Source: Paenibacillus taichungensis
GTDB lineage: Bacteria > Bacillota > Bacilli > Paenibacillales > Paenibacillaceae
Assembly (NCBI RefSeq): GCF_013359905.1
Contig: NZ_JABMCC010000115.1
Location: 778,870-842,869 of the forward strand
Direction of reading: 5' to 3'
DNA length: 64,000 nt
Position numbers and translations under genes: made by a program. The notes under the pieces were generated by a model that was given only the letters and a program-made list of their open reading frames with translations, did no database searches and was not told the DNA's origin. Shown here one piece after another: positions 52,411 through 61,507 of the stretch; position 1 is the stretch's first letter; the number at the start of each line of letters is the position of its first letter.

Positions 52411-53508
52411 CTATCGTCCAAAAGTTCGACTAAAGGACTGTCCCGACTGCACAATCTGACGTACACCTTTTAACCGTTTAGACTCATATTCCAAAAGAGC
52501 CTCGGCTCCTTTCGTTCCTTGTATTCCCTCTGCAACACAATCGGCCAGAGTTGCAGCATCTTGTAATGATGAATTAAATCCTGATGCTGTTAGTGGCGTA
52601 AGTACATGGGCTGCATCTCCAACAATTGCGATACGGCCTTTCACAAGTGTGTCAGGAACATATTCAGCAATAGGTGTTCCTATGAGGTTACGAGTATGAA
52701 TGCTATGAAGGATCGCAGCTAACCACGGCTCGGGCCATCTTACTGAGGCTTGTTTAGCAAGCTCAATCAGTGTCTCTTCTGGTATGTCAGCAGCATTCAG
52801 TGAATGCCGCACAACGTTGCCTTCTACACATCCAAGACGACGTAACAGATCATTTCGGGAGTTATCGTACCATGCCCATCCTAAACGTCTATACCCTGGA
52901 GCGTAGGAGCCATCTGTTCCAGCGACGATACTACCGAGTAAAAAGTCACCAATTCCATCGGGCATTGCAACCCTAGGGGCATTGAGAGTAGGCCGGTGCT
53001 CTTCAGGGATATCCTTTTCTTCTACAAGAGCTACCCATATCATGTATCCCGCAAAGGTCGCGTTTGGTTTATGCGGAGCAACATGGCGGCGCACCGTGCT
53101 GCGGTGACCATCTGCACCAATCAAAATATCTCCGTAGTATTTCTCCCCTCTATTCGTTACAACCCAAGCAGCTTCCACGTCCTGGTCAACAGCATGAACA
53201 CCGCTATCATAATGCAAGTCGATTCCAGGATTAGCTTTTGCTTCTGCGTACAATCGCGATTCTACAGATGACCAAGCCTCAACAGACTTGACTCCGCCTG
53301 AGGCAAGTTTCCTTAAAACTTGTGCTGTTACTGTTCGATCCATATCTCCACTATCGACTTGAAGAACTGCTCCGCTGCGTGGCTTCGCCCCCGCTCTCTC
53401 TAAAAGAGTAACCTGTAATCCAGCTCTTGCAAGCGCGATTGCAGCCATTAATCCGGAAAGCGACGCACCGACAATTACAGCAGATTTGCTGGTATTATTT
53501 TTATTCAC
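52411..53508 (-). CDS. FAD-dependent monooxygenase (aromatic hydroxylase type)
   Basis: This 365-residue class A flavoprotein monooxygenase has an N-terminal dinucleotide motif VIVGASLSGLMAAIALARAG ending in LLERAG (FAD ribose contact), the middle DILIGADGHRSTVR (DG motif for FAD and NAD(P)H), and GRIAIVGDAAHVLTPLTASG (GD motif). It would hydroxylate an aromatic or quinone-like compound. I prefer the GTG at 53508, preceded by AAGGGAG at eight bases. An ATG at 53535 overlapping the MFS stop is an alternative. It is the second gene of an operon with the MFS exporter, which suggests modification plus export of a toxic compound. Confidence 0.86.
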   Translation of the reverse strand: MNKNNTSKSAVIVGASLSGLMAAIALARAGLQVTLLERAGAKPRSGAVLQVDSGDMDRTVTAQVLRKLASGGVKSVEAWSSVESRLYAEAKANPGIDLHYDSGVHAVDQDVEAAWVVTNRGEKYYGDILIGADGHRSTVRRHVAPHKPNATFAGYMIWVALVEEKDIPEEHRPTLNAPRVAMPDGIGDFLLGSIVAGTDGSYAPGYRRLGWAWYDNSRNDLLRRLGCVEGNVVRHSLNAADIPEETLIELAKQASVRWPEPWLAAILHSIHTRNLIGTPIAEYVPDTLVKGRIAIVGDAAHVLTPLTASGFNSSLQDAATLADCVAEGIQGTKGAEALLEYESKRLKGVRQIVQSGQSFSRTFGR

Positions 53509-53534
53509 TATATTTTCTCCCTTATTCAGTTCCA

Positions 53535-54713
53535 TTACTGCTGATCAGTCGCTTGTTTTCTTACCGGCTTATCCATATAGATTCTCAGTAAGATAAAGAC
53601 CAGGCCCAAGATTAGAAATAGTAGTCCTCCAAGTACGATGTATCGGGTGCCCATCCCTGAAATAAACAATCCACCCACAGTCGTTCCAATGGTTATGCCC
53701 AAGTTACCGGAGGTCAGAAACAATCCATTAGCGAACTCCGGAGCTTCTGGTGCTGCAGACGTAATCCAATATTGACTAATATTATTGGCTATTGCATATA
53801 GTACTCCCCATATCACGACAATGACGAACATTGGTGCTGTGAACTGGCCCATCAGGAATAATAAAATGTAAACTGCGCCAAATACAAAGGGATAAATTAT
53901 TATCGATTTAGCAGCATCTTTAGAAAGTAATTTCCCGCCAAGTACGTTTCCCAGCAGACTTGCTACACCGAATATAATTAACATTAGACTAAGGGCATTT
54001 CCCGAAACATGTGTAATGGTCTCAAGATACTCCGCAAAGTAACTATACACCGAAGCTGTTGCTGCGTTTATAAATACGACAGCAGCAATGGATTGCCAAG
54101 TCTTCGACTTTTTCAATACACTTAATTGCGCACCATAGGAAAGTCTTTCTTTCACTGGCATTGACGGGACAAAAAGTAATACACCAATGAATGCTATAGC
54201 ATTCACAACGGCAAAAAACGTCATCGCCATATCAAGCGAAGCTACACTAGCGATAAAGGTTGTGATGGGAACACCCAGGACAATACCTGCAGATACGCCT
54301 AAAATAACTTTTGAAACAGCTTTAGGAATATCTTTCTCACTCACCGAGCTTGCTGCTGCTGTCAAAGCAATCGAAATATAGACAGGATGCAAAAATGCAG
54401 GAATTACACGAGCAATTAAAGCAATTGTAAAGTTTGGTGCAAATATTGAGACAATGTTACTTAGAACGAATACACCAAGGACAAATAACAACACTTTTCT
54501 GCGATCAAAACCAGAGAATAGTAACGGAAGAATGGGACCAGATATGGCTACAGCAAGTGCAAAGAGACTCACTAGTAATCCAGCTTGTGACACACTCACA
54601 TGGAAGTGTTCAGCGATTTGAGGCAATATCCCGATAACTCCCATTTCAGTATTTAAAATACCGAAGACACCCAAGGTTAATATGAAAATAAACAAACTAT
54701 TTCGCTTAGACAT
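53535..54713 (-). CDS. MFS transporter, DHA1 type
   Basis: This 392-residue membrane protein has twelve predicted helices. FGILNTEMGVIGILPQIAEH is the helix-1 motif of the AraJ/YdhP-like exporters, and FSGFDRRKVLLFVLG is motif A. It is related in family to the MFS protein at 14298 but not closely alike. TTGGAGATG precedes the ATG at 54713. It is the first gene of a two-gene operon with the FAD monooxygenase and lies downstream of a promoter/operator module shared with the neighbouring reductase operons. Confidence 0.88.
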   Translation of the reverse strand: MSKRNSLFIFILTLGVFGILNTEMGVIGILPQIAEHFHVSVSQAGLLVSLFALAVAISGPILPLLFSGFDRRKVLLFVLGVFVLSNIVSIFAPNFTIALIARVIPAFLHPVYISIALTAAASSVSEKDIPKAVSKVILGVSAGIVLGVPITTFIASVASLDMAMTFFAVVNAIAFIGVLLFVPSMPVKERLSYGAQLSVLKKSKTWQSIAAVVFINAATASVYSYFAEYLETITHVSGNALSLMLIIFGVASLLGNVLGGKLLSKDAAKSIIIYPFVFGAVYILLFLMGQFTAPMFVIVVIWGVLYAIANNISQYWITSAAPEAPEFANGLFLTSGNLGITIGTTVGGLFISGMGTRYIVLGGLLFLILGLVFILLRIYMDKPVRKQATDQQ

Positions 54714-54854
54714 TTAAACATCTCCAATCTATATTTTAGAATTCAGTCTTTCATGGACCATTGACTCAAATAATTCTTAATATGCTATTCTCCTTCGCAG
54801 ATATAATTTAAATCGCTAGAAATTTAATTCATACAAGTGTTTTATGCCACTCAT

Positions 54855-54924
54855 GTGTATTTATTATATATGAAATTTGAATCTTCACAATCACCAAAAT
54901 CTCATAAATCGTGTATTAATACAC
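54855..54924 (-). promoter_or_regulatory. Promoter/operator module 1 (MFS-monooxygenase operon)
   Basis: On the minus strand, -35 TTGTGA (54890-54885), a 16-bp spacer and -10 TATAAT (54868-54863) form a good sigma-A promoter. Upstream lies the perfect 14-bp palindrome GTGTATTAATACAC (54911-54924). A related ATACAC half-site lies just after the -10. The same arrangement occurs at 57841 and 61387. The TetR protein encoded at 61508 is the probable binder. Confidence 0.7.
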
Positions 54925-55013
54925 ACTTCTCTTGGATCTGTGAATGTTAAATTCCATTTGCAAGGTTGGGTTATCTAAGATCTAAAATATTTGAAATTTC
55001 CTCATGACAAAAA

Positions 55014-55047
55014 AAGTATAGTCCCTCCATATGAAGGGACTATACTT
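55014..55047 (-). terminator. Terminator of the aldo/keto reductase operon
   Basis: AAGTATAGTCCCT and AGGGACTATACTT form a perfect 13-bp stem with an 8-base loop, followed on the minus strand by TTTTTTTG. It lies 31 bp after the stop at 55078. Confidence 0.92.
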
Positions 55048-55077
55048 GTCTGTTTACTTTTTATAAGCCTTAAATCT

Positions 55078-55929
55078 TTAGATGTTGAACCTCATGGTAT
55101 TTAACGAATTCACCCTCGCCATATCGTTTGGACGGTTGAACAAACTTTCGTTAGTATCCAAAGTTTGAATCAGGTCCATATCTTCTTCTTTTAAATTAAA
55201 ATCAAATATATTGATATTCTCGATGATTCTCTCCTTACGCACGGATTTTGGAATCACGACGATTCCCCTTTGGATTAACCATCGTAAGATGACCTGAGCA
55301 ACAGATTTATTATATTTTTGTCCTATAGCTACCAATACTTCATTGTTAAAAATATCTTTTTTCCCTTCAGCAAAAGGACCCCAGGATTCAATCTGAACAG
55401 TCTGTTCTTTCATAAACTGGGCACTTTCCGTTTGTTGAAGAAACGGATGTGTCTCCACTTGATTTACAGCCGGTTTAACTTTATGATGCAATATCAAATC
55501 CAATAACCGATCATTTTGAAAGTTACTAACACCAATCGCCTTGATCTTGCCTTCATGGTACATTTCCTCCATCGCTCGCCAGGAACCATAGATGTCACCA
55601 TAAGGTTGATGAATCAAATACAAATCCAAGTAATCTAACTGCAATCTGTCTAACGCTTTCTCAAAAGCTCTTTTTGCTGTATCGTAACCAGCATCTTGAA
55701 TCCATAGTTTTGTAGTGACGAATATTTCTTCTCTGTGTATCCCACTACGTTTAATTCCTCTCCCCACCGCCTGCTCATTTTGATAAGCTGCTGCCGTATC
55801 AATTAAACGATAGCCAGCCATAAGGGCATCATAAACAGCTTGTTCACATTCTTTTTCATCCTGGATTTGAAAAACACCAAATCCGAGAATCGGCATTTCC
55901 ACGCCGTTATTCAACATTATTTTTTGCAT
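55078..55929 (-). CDS. Aldo/keto reductase, AKR5-like (copy A)
   Basis: This 283-residue NADPH-dependent carbonyl reductase has a TIM barrel with the full catalytic tetrad: Asp in LIDTAAAY, Tyr in the same motif, Lys in TTKLW and His in LIHQPYG. AIGVSNF and VIPKSVRKERI (phosphate-binding loop) are present. It resembles methylglyoxal/2,5-diketogluconate reductases of Bacillus (YvgN/YtbE group). AGGAGGAT precedes the ATG. It is paralogous to the protein at 60460 along its whole length. It is the last gene of the operon SDR / broken AKR / AKR and is closed by a strong terminator. Confidence 0.92.
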   Translation of the reverse strand: MQKIMLNNGVEMPILGFGVFQIQDEKECEQAVYDALMAGYRLIDTAAAYQNEQAVGRGIKRSGIHREEIFVTTKLWIQDAGYDTAKRAFEKALDRLQLDYLDLYLIHQPYGDIYGSWRAMEEMYHEGKIKAIGVSNFQNDRLLDLILHHKVKPAVNQVETHPFLQQTESAQFMKEQTVQIESWGPFAEGKKDIFNNEVLVAIGQKYNKSVAQVILRWLIQRGIVVIPKSVRKERIIENINIFDFNLKEEDMDLIQTLDTNESLFNRPNDMARVNSLNTMRFNI

Positions 55930-55963
55930 TTTCTTATCCTCCTGCTTCCTACAATTAACCTAT

Positions 55964-56942
55964 TTAATTAAAACCAAGTACTTGATGTGGGATATACAGT
56001 TCTTCCAAAAAACTAACTTCCTCAGCTGTTAAGGTAACCGAAAGAGCAGTTGCCGCATCTTCGAGGTGAGATTCTTTCGTTGCCCCAATGATTGGAGAGG
56101 TAACCGGCTCTTTCTGTAACAACCACGCAAGTGCAATCTGAGCGCGTGGGATGTCACGTTTTTTAGCCAATTCCGCTACACGTTCAACCACCTCTCTATC
56201 TGACTTCGATGATGTAGGGAAAAATCTTTTGCCGATTACATCATGTTCAGAACGATGTGTCGTTTCATCCCAATCACGCGTCAATCTTCCTTTGGCTAGT
56301 GGACTCCATGGAATTACAGCGATTTTTTCTTCCTTACATAGCGGTAGCATTTCTCGCTCTTCTTCACGGTATAAGAGGTTTACATGATTCTGCATGGATA
56401 CAAATCGGGTCCATCCATTTCTCTCCGCCACATGGTTAGCTTTAAGAAACTGCCACGCGTGCATGGAAGAAGCACCAATATATCTTACCTTCCCCGCCTT
56501 CACCACATCGTGTAATGCTTCCATGGTTTCTTCGATAGGTGTGTGATAATCCCAGCGGTGGATTTGATACAGATCAACATAATCCGTGCCTAGTCTTCTA
56601 AGGCTATTATCAATTTCACTCATAATAACTTTTCGGGAAAGCCCCGTTGCATTTTGACCCTTATGCATCGGAAAGTAAACTTTCGTAGCCAACAATTTCA
56701 TCCCGATTGGTATAATCCTTAAGTGCTCGGCCAATGAACTCTTCACTTGTTTCATCCGCATACCAGTTCGCTGTATAAAAAAAATTAATTCCCAATTCAA
56801 GAGCCTTTTTTATAAGAGGACGACTATGTTCCTCATCAAGTATCCATTTATGCTCCCACCGCTCTGCTTCCCCAAAGCTCATGCAGCCAAGACAGAGCCG
56901 GGATACATCTACACGGGTGTTCCCAAGTTTTACATAATCCAT
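55964..56942 (-). pseudogene. Frameshifted aldo/keto reductase (broken paralog of 59424-60407)
   Basis: Two overlapping minus-strand frames together cover a complete AKR of about 327 residues that matches the intact gene at 59424. The first frame runs from ATG 56942 (ribosome binding site CTGGAGGAC) to NRDEIVG. The match then moves to another frame at ATKVYFPMHKGQ. Against the intact copy, a 2-base deletion near 56688 explains the shift. The catalytic Asp also differs: FFYTANWY here replaces FFDTANVY, so the Asp of the AKR tetrad has become Tyr. A frameshift plus loss of an active-site residue points to real decay rather than a sequencing error. The neighbouring genes in the operon look intact. 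Confidence 0.88.
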
Positions 56943-57079
56943 TTCCATTGTCCTCCAGGATAATATTTCCAACCTCGTCGCTGCAGTAACTACGGTTTTA
57001 TGATCTTTAGTGTTTACATTATTTTTGCGAACATGCCCATTTTCTTATCACTTTTCATGCAATTCGTTCATCCACCTAA

Positions 57080-57787
57080 TTACCACTTCAGTGGTTTTCC
57101 GTCTCTGAAGAACCCCCCGGAAGGTCCATCAGGTCCAATTGTTGCTAACCAAAGGATAGATTGCGCTGCTTGTTTTGGATTTTTTGGCGCTGAAGGCCCT
57201 CCCATATCTGAACTAACCCAACCTGGGCAGACTGCGTTTATCTTGATATCTCCTTGGAGTTCTGCAGCAAGTAATTGTGTCAATCCATTCATAGCAAGCT
57301 TAGATACCCTGTAAGCACCTGTTCCCCGAGAAGACATGTCCCGCATCGCGCCCATTTCAGAAGAAACATTTATAATCCTTCCGTAGCCTTGCTTCTTCAT
57401 GAGAGTGATAAAGGAACGAACAACATAATAAACTCCAAAGAAATTCGTATCCATCGTGTTCTCAAGAAGCTCAGGTTCCATTGTTAACAGCTGTTTATTC
57501 TCATCAAAGTACACACCAGCATTGTTGATTAATACATCTAATCTCCCATACTTCTCATTGACTTCATCTGCAGCCTTGCGAATACTATCCTGATCACTAA
57601 CATCCATTCTCAGAAACGAAACATCCAGATTGGATTCCTTCAGCTTTTGCGCAGCTTCACGACCTGTCTTGGGATCTCGGCATGCCAAAAGAACTCTAAA
57701 ACCAGTCTGAGCCAATTGTTTAACCAACTCATAACCAATTCCTCGATTCCCCCCGGTAACTAAAGCAACCTGTATATCCTGTGACAT
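57080..57787 (-). CDS. SDR-family carbonyl reductase-like oxidoreductase
   Basis: This 235-residue SDR has VTGGNRGIGYELVKQLA for the cofactor, CRDPKTG (Arg after the second strand, favouring NADPH), MDVSDQDSI, NNAGVYFDE, INVSSEMGAM and YRVSKLAMN (Tyr-x-x-x-Lys). It ends in VCPGWVSSDMGG and GGFFRDGKPLKW, typical of the carbonyl-reductase-like group that reduces quinones and small carbonyls. GAGGG precedes the ATG. It is the first gene of an operon with the AKR pseudogene and AKR copy A. It sits 54 bp after promoter module 2. Confidence 0.9.
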   Translation of the reverse strand: MSQDIQVALVTGGNRGIGYELVKQLAQTGFRVLLACRDPKTGREAAQKLKESNLDVSFLRMDVSDQDSIRKAADEVNEKYGRLDVLINNAGVYFDENKQLLTMEPELLENTMDTNFFGVYYVVRSFITLMKKQGYGRIINVSSEMGAMRDMSSRGTGAYRVSKLAMNGLTQLLAAELQGDIKINAVCPGWVSSDMGGPSAPKNPKQAAQSILWLATIGPDGPSGGFFRDGKPLKW

Positions 57788-57840
57788 TTGAACCCTCTTT
57801 TCTCTGCTGTATTTGGCAAGAAAGTATTCCGAGATTGCGT

Positions 57841-57909
57841 GTGTATAATTATATAGCTAATCAAAATACGATCAATCGCCAAGTATCCACTATTTGTGTA
57901 TTACCGCTC
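57841..57909 (-). promoter_or_regulatory. Promoter/operator module 2 (SDR-AKR operon)
   Basis: On the minus strand, -35 TTGATC (57875-57870), a 16-bp spacer and -10 TATAAT (57853-57848) stand in the same layout as modules 1 and 3. The operator-like GTGTATTACCGCTC lies at 57896-57909, and GTGTATAATTATATA overlaps the -10. About three quarters of its bases equal module 3 by eye. Confidence 0.68.
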
Positions 57910-58131
57910 GAATGCCAATATACTGTGCATTAAGTTCAAAATAATATGCATTGTCTCCAACTTCGCTTCACAGAAAAATTCAATCACAAATATACGCTCA
58001 TTGTGTTTTATGGCACAAATCTGGACCTTTTGATAATTGTGAATAGTCTATTTTTAATATAATTTATACACACATGAGTGTTATCGCATTAATCATGAAT
58101 CCGCAATCTCTAAATCGAATGAGCTCTATAT

Positions 58132-58172
58132 AAAAACGTCCCATTATCATAAGATAAGGGACGTTTTTTCAT
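58132..58172 (-). terminator. Terminator of the AKR-AKR-SDR-ABM operon
   Basis: AAAAACGTCCC and GGGACGTTTTT pair, with an inner TTATC/GATAA extension. The T-run on the minus strand follows 79 bp after the stop at 58251. The gap 57910-58250 also holds AT-rich DNA without a gene. Confidence 0.85.
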
Positions 58173-58250
58173 TCCAGTTTATTTTTGTTCAAAGCTTACT
58201 CATTCCTGAACGCTTTTTAGACAGCGTCTTTGCCTCATGGATACATATAA

Positions 58251-58571
58251 CTATAATGGATTGCTCACACGTTGACTCAGCGTGATCTTGGGAGGGCAAA
58301 GAAGCAGCGGACTTAATTGTTCCATCACTCTTGGGACATTCGGATGCTGGGTATGCTCTGCTACAGCTTGTTCGTTCACCCAACCGTCTAAGATATAGAA
58401 CATATTAGGTTCTTCAATTTTTTGATATAGATCGTAGTAAAGACACCCTGCCTCAAGACGAGCAGGTCCGACAAGCTCCATGAGAAGTTCTTTTACCCTC
58501 TCGCGATTCGACGATTCGCATTGTACTTCACAGATGATATGTTGTTCCTCTGATTTCAAAGTTGTATTCAT
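58251..58571 (-). CDS. Antibiotic-biosynthesis-monooxygenase (ABM) domain protein, quinol-monooxygenase-like
   Basis: This 106-residue dimeric ferredoxin-like protein contains a first strand HIICEVQCESSNRERVKELL, the family motif EAGCLYYDLYQ and the hydrophobic core YILDGWVNEQAVAEHTQHPN. The HTQHP segment is the typical active-site rim. YgiN-type members oxidise menadiol-like quinols without a cofactor. Its ATG overlaps the SDR stop by one base (TGATG), so it is coupled to that gene. It is the last gene of a four-gene redox operon. Quinone detoxification is a plausible shared role for the operon. Confidence 0.87.
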   Translation of the reverse strand: MNTTLKSEEQHIICEVQCESSNRERVKELLMELVGPARLEAGCLYYDLYQKIEEPNMFYILDGWVNEQAVAEHTQHPNVPRVMEQLSPLLLCPPKITLSQRVSNPL

Positions 58572-59359
58572 CAGTTTTTCCCCGCATACACTCGTGTCTG
58601 ACCGCCATCGACTATCAGGTCAATGCCAGTAATAAACCCACTTGCTTCAGAGGCCAGAAAAACAACAGCATCACCAATATCTTCCGGCGTTCCGACTCGG
58701 CCTACCGGTATTTCACTCGTGACACGCTCCGCGTAATCAGTTACCTGTTCTTCTGTCATGTGCTGTTCGGTACGGTATCCCTCCGTTGGCACAACACCCG
58801 GGCTAACTGAATTTACCCGAATCCCCCGATGCTTAAGGTCTGTGGTCCAGCTGCGCGCAAGTGAGCGCACTGCTGCTTTGGTCGCTGCATAAACTGCAAA
58901 TCCAGGAAGACCCATATCAGCCGTAATCGAAGCGTTCAGGATAACTGAAGCACCATCCTTGAGAATCGGAAGCATCGTCTGAATGGTAAAGATCACACCT
59001 TTGATATTGGCACCGAGCAAGTGGTCGATATCCCCTTCAGTGAGATCTTCGAATCCAATAGCTTTTCCTCCACCGGCATTTGCAAAGATGATATCAAGAC
59101 TGCCATGTTCTTTCCGGATTGTCTCAGCAAGACGTTCCAAATCTTCTTTCTTAGTAACATCAACAGCGATGCCACGCACCGATGTTCCAAGTCGTGCCGC
59201 TGCCTGTTCAATCTGTTCTTGCCGGCGCGAGATGATATACACAAATGCCCCTGCCTCCGACAAGCGCTTAGCAGCGCCGTAGCCAATTCCTGCACTCCCC
59301 CCTGAGACGAGTGCAACACGTCCTTTCAAAGTGCTAGATGTCAGATTTACATTTTCCAT
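58571..59359 (-). CDS. SDR-family oxidoreductase
   Basis: This 262-residue classical SDR has VSGGSAGIGYGAAKRLSEAG for the cofactor and SRRQEQIEQ, whose Arg after the second strand predicts NADPH. FANAGGGK (NAG motif), ILNASITAD (Ser) and YAATKAAVRSLA (Tyr-x-x-x-Lys) follow, and the C-terminal SGFITGIDLIVDGGQ is typical. TTGGAGAGTGAG precedes the ATG. It stands 64 bp after AKR gene 59424 and shares one base with the ABM gene. The substrate is unknown. Confidence 0.9.
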   Translation of the reverse strand: MENVNLTSSTLKGRVALVSGGSAGIGYGAAKRLSEAGAFVYIISRRQEQIEQAAARLGTSVRGIAVDVTKKEDLERLAETIRKEHGSLDIIFANAGGGKAIGFEDLTEGDIDHLLGANIKGVIFTIQTMLPILKDGASVILNASITADMGLPGFAVYAATKAAVRSLARSWTTDLKHRGIRVNSVSPGVVPTEGYRTEQHMTEEQVTDYAERVTSEIPVGRVGTPEDIGDAVVFLASEASGFITGIDLIVDGGQTRVYAGKN

Positions 59360-59423
59360 GGACGAATCTCACTCTCCAATGTTCAAGTTTATTTGCAATC
59401 ATATAAATTTCGTCAGGCTGAAA

Positions 59424-60407
59424 TTAATTGTGGCCCTTGATGGTGTGCGGTACATATGGTTCTTCCATGTAGGCAACTTCTTCCGGTGTCAGCTCAACAG
59501 AAAGAGCAGCTACTGCATCTTCAAGATGCGATATTTTTGTAGCCCCAACAATAGGTGCTGTTACTGGTTCTTTCAGCAGCAGCCAAGCAAGTGCAATATG
59601 AGCTCGCGGAACACCATGTTTCTCTGCTAACTCAGCAACACGGTCTACAATTGCCCGATCGGTATCTGCTGTTGAATCATATTTAATTCTTTGAACCTGG
59701 TCATTTTCCGAGCGGAGTGTTGTTTCCGACCAATCACGAGTCAATCTTCCCGATGCAAGCGGGCTGTATGGAATAACCCCGATTCCCTCTTCCTTACAGA
59801 GGGGCAACATCTCCCGTTCTTCTTCACGGTACATGAGGTTCAGATGATTCTGCATTGATACAAATTTTGTCCAACCATTTTTCTCAGCTACATGTAATGC
59901 TTTTTGGAACTGCCAGGTGAACATGGAGGAGGCACCGATATATCTTGCTTTCCCAGATTTCACAACATCGTGCAATGCCTCCATCGTTTCTTCAATTGGG
60001 GTGTTGTAATCCCAGCGGTGAATCTGATAGAGATCGATATAATCTGTTCCCAGGCGTTTCAGACTTTTATCCACTTCGGTCATGATGGCCTTTCGGGAAA
60101 GGCCGGCACTGTTTTGACCGCTATACATAGGGAAGAATACTTTTGTTGCGATAACGACTTCATCCCGATTTGCAAAGTCCTTTACAGCGCGGCCAAGAAA
60201 CTCTTCACTCATTCCGTCCGAATACACATTTGCTGTATCAAAGAAATTGATTCCGAGTTCCAGTGCTTTTTTAATAATTACACGGCTGTTCTCTTCATCA
60301 ATGACCCATTTTTGTGGCCAGCGCTCAGAAGCTACACCTAGGCCCATCGTTCCCATGCAAACCCTCGATACATCCAAACCGGTATTCCCTAGCTTCGTAT
60401 AATCCAT
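59424..60407 (-). CDS. Aldo/keto reductase, 327-residue type (intact paralog)
   Basis: This NADPH-dependent carbonyl reductase of the YdbC/perakine-reductase-like group has an intact tetrad. FFDTANVY gives Asp and Tyr, VIATKVFFP gives Lys, and LYQIHRWDY gives His. RYIGASSMFTWQFQKALHVAE and the C-terminal VTAPIVGATKISHLEDAVAA are typical. AAAGAGGGACAAGAC precedes the ATG. It is 52 bp downstream of AKR gene 60460 and is the functional copy of the pseudogene at 55964. Relative order of the two AKR types is reversed between the two operons, so they are not a simple block duplication. Confidence 0.92.
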   Translation of the reverse strand: MDYTKLGNTGLDVSRVCMGTMGLGVASERWPQKWVIDEENSRVIIKKALELGINFFDTANVYSDGMSEEFLGRAVKDFANRDEVVIATKVFFPMYSGQNSAGLSRKAIMTEVDKSLKRLGTDYIDLYQIHRWDYNTPIEETMEALHDVVKSGKARYIGASSMFTWQFQKALHVAEKNGWTKFVSMQNHLNLMYREEEREMLPLCKEEGIGVIPYSPLASGRLTRDWSETTLRSENDQVQRIKYDSTADTDRAIVDRVAELAEKHGVPRAHIALAWLLLKEPVTAPIVGATKISHLEDAVAALSVELTPEEVAYMEEPYVPHTIKGHN

Positions 60408-60459
60408 TTGTCTTGTCCCTCTTTCTAATCAAGTAGTTTCTGCATAGTGAATCTAAGCA

Positions 60460-61311
60460 TTAAATATCAAATTTAACGTTGCTGAGCCATCTGACGCTTG
60501 CAAGATCGTCAAATGAAAAGATAAGATTCTTTTTAGTATCCATTGTGGCAATCGTCTCCATATCCTCAGGACTAAGTTCAAAGTCAAAGATATTGAAGTT
60601 TTCGATGATTCTTTCTTTGTGAACAGATTTCGGAATCACTACGACGCCTCTTTGTGTTAACCAGCGTAAAATCACTTGAGACACAGATTTATTATTCTTT
60701 TCAGCAAGTGAAGCTAATACTTCATTTTGGAAGATATTATTTGTTCCCTGGGCAAAGGGCCCCCAGGATTGAATTTGAATATTGTTCTCTTTCATATAAA
60801 GAGCACTTTCTACTTGCTGGGTGAACGGATGTGTTTCAATTTGGTTTATGGCAGGAACGACCTCATTATGGTCCATCAGATCGGTCAGACGATCCAGCGG
60901 GAAGTTGCATACTCCGATTGCCTTGATCTCTCCTTCACGATACAATTCCTGCATAGCATGCCAAGAGCCATATACATCGCCAAATGGTTGATGAATTAAA
61001 TACAAATCGAGGTACTCCACCTGCAATTTATCCAGTGATTTTGCAAATGCTTTTTTAGTATTCTCATAACCGGCATCCTGAATCCAAACTTTAGTGGTCA
61101 GGAATATTTCCTCCCTTGGCACACCACTCCGTTTGATTGCGCGGCCAACCGCTTCTTCATTGAGATATGCAGCAGCGGTATCAATGAGACGATAGCCTGC
61201 CATGAGTGCATCATAGACGCTTTGTTCACATTCATTTGCATCTGAAATCTGATATACACCGAAGCCGAGAATCGGCATTTCCACGCCATTGTTCAAAATC
61301 ACTTTTTGCAT
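60460..61311 (-). CDS. Aldo/keto reductase, AKR5-like (copy B)
   Basis: This 283-residue protein is closely similar to copy A at 55078 from the first residues (MQK..LNNGVEMPILGFGV) to the end. The tetrad is intact: LIDTAAAY, LTTKVW and LIHQPFG. AAAAGGAGTG precedes the ATG. It is the first gene of an operon with the second AKR, an SDR and the ABM protein, 76 bp after promoter module 3. Together they look like a set for reducing reactive carbonyls and quinones. Confidence 0.92.
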   Translation of the reverse strand: MQKVILNNGVEMPILGFGVYQISDANECEQSVYDALMAGYRLIDTAAAYLNEEAVGRAIKRSGVPREEIFLTTKVWIQDAGYENTKKAFAKSLDKLQVEYLDLYLIHQPFGDVYGSWHAMQELYREGEIKAIGVCNFPLDRLTDLMDHNEVVPAINQIETHPFTQQVESALYMKENNIQIQSWGPFAQGTNNIFQNEVLASLAEKNNKSVSQVILRWLTQRGVVVIPKSVHKERIIENFNIFDFELSPEDMETIATMDTKKNLIFSFDDLASVRWLSNVKFDI

Positions 61312-61386
61312 AAAGCATTCACTCCTTTTAATTTAAATAAATTTACCGATTGAAGTAAATTCACATTGATGGTTTATTACCCTTTC

Positions 61387-61455
61387 GTGTATAATTATAT
61401 ATATAATCAAAATTTCATCAATCACTAAACCATCCCCATTCGTGTATTACTGCAC
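61387..61455. promoter_or_regulatory. Promoter/operator module 3 (AKR operon / tetR intergenic region)
   Basis: On the minus strand, -35 TTGATG (61421-61416), a 16-bp spacer and -10 TATAAT (61399-61394) form the promoter of the four-gene operon. The operator-like GTGTATTACTGCAC (61442-61455) lies between it and the TetR gene, which starts 53 bp further on. A TetR protein here could repress both directions. Confidence 0.7.
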
Positions 61456-61507
61456 AGTTTGATATAAATTGTGTATTTATCATCAAGGAAGTCAGGTGAA
61501 CTTAACA

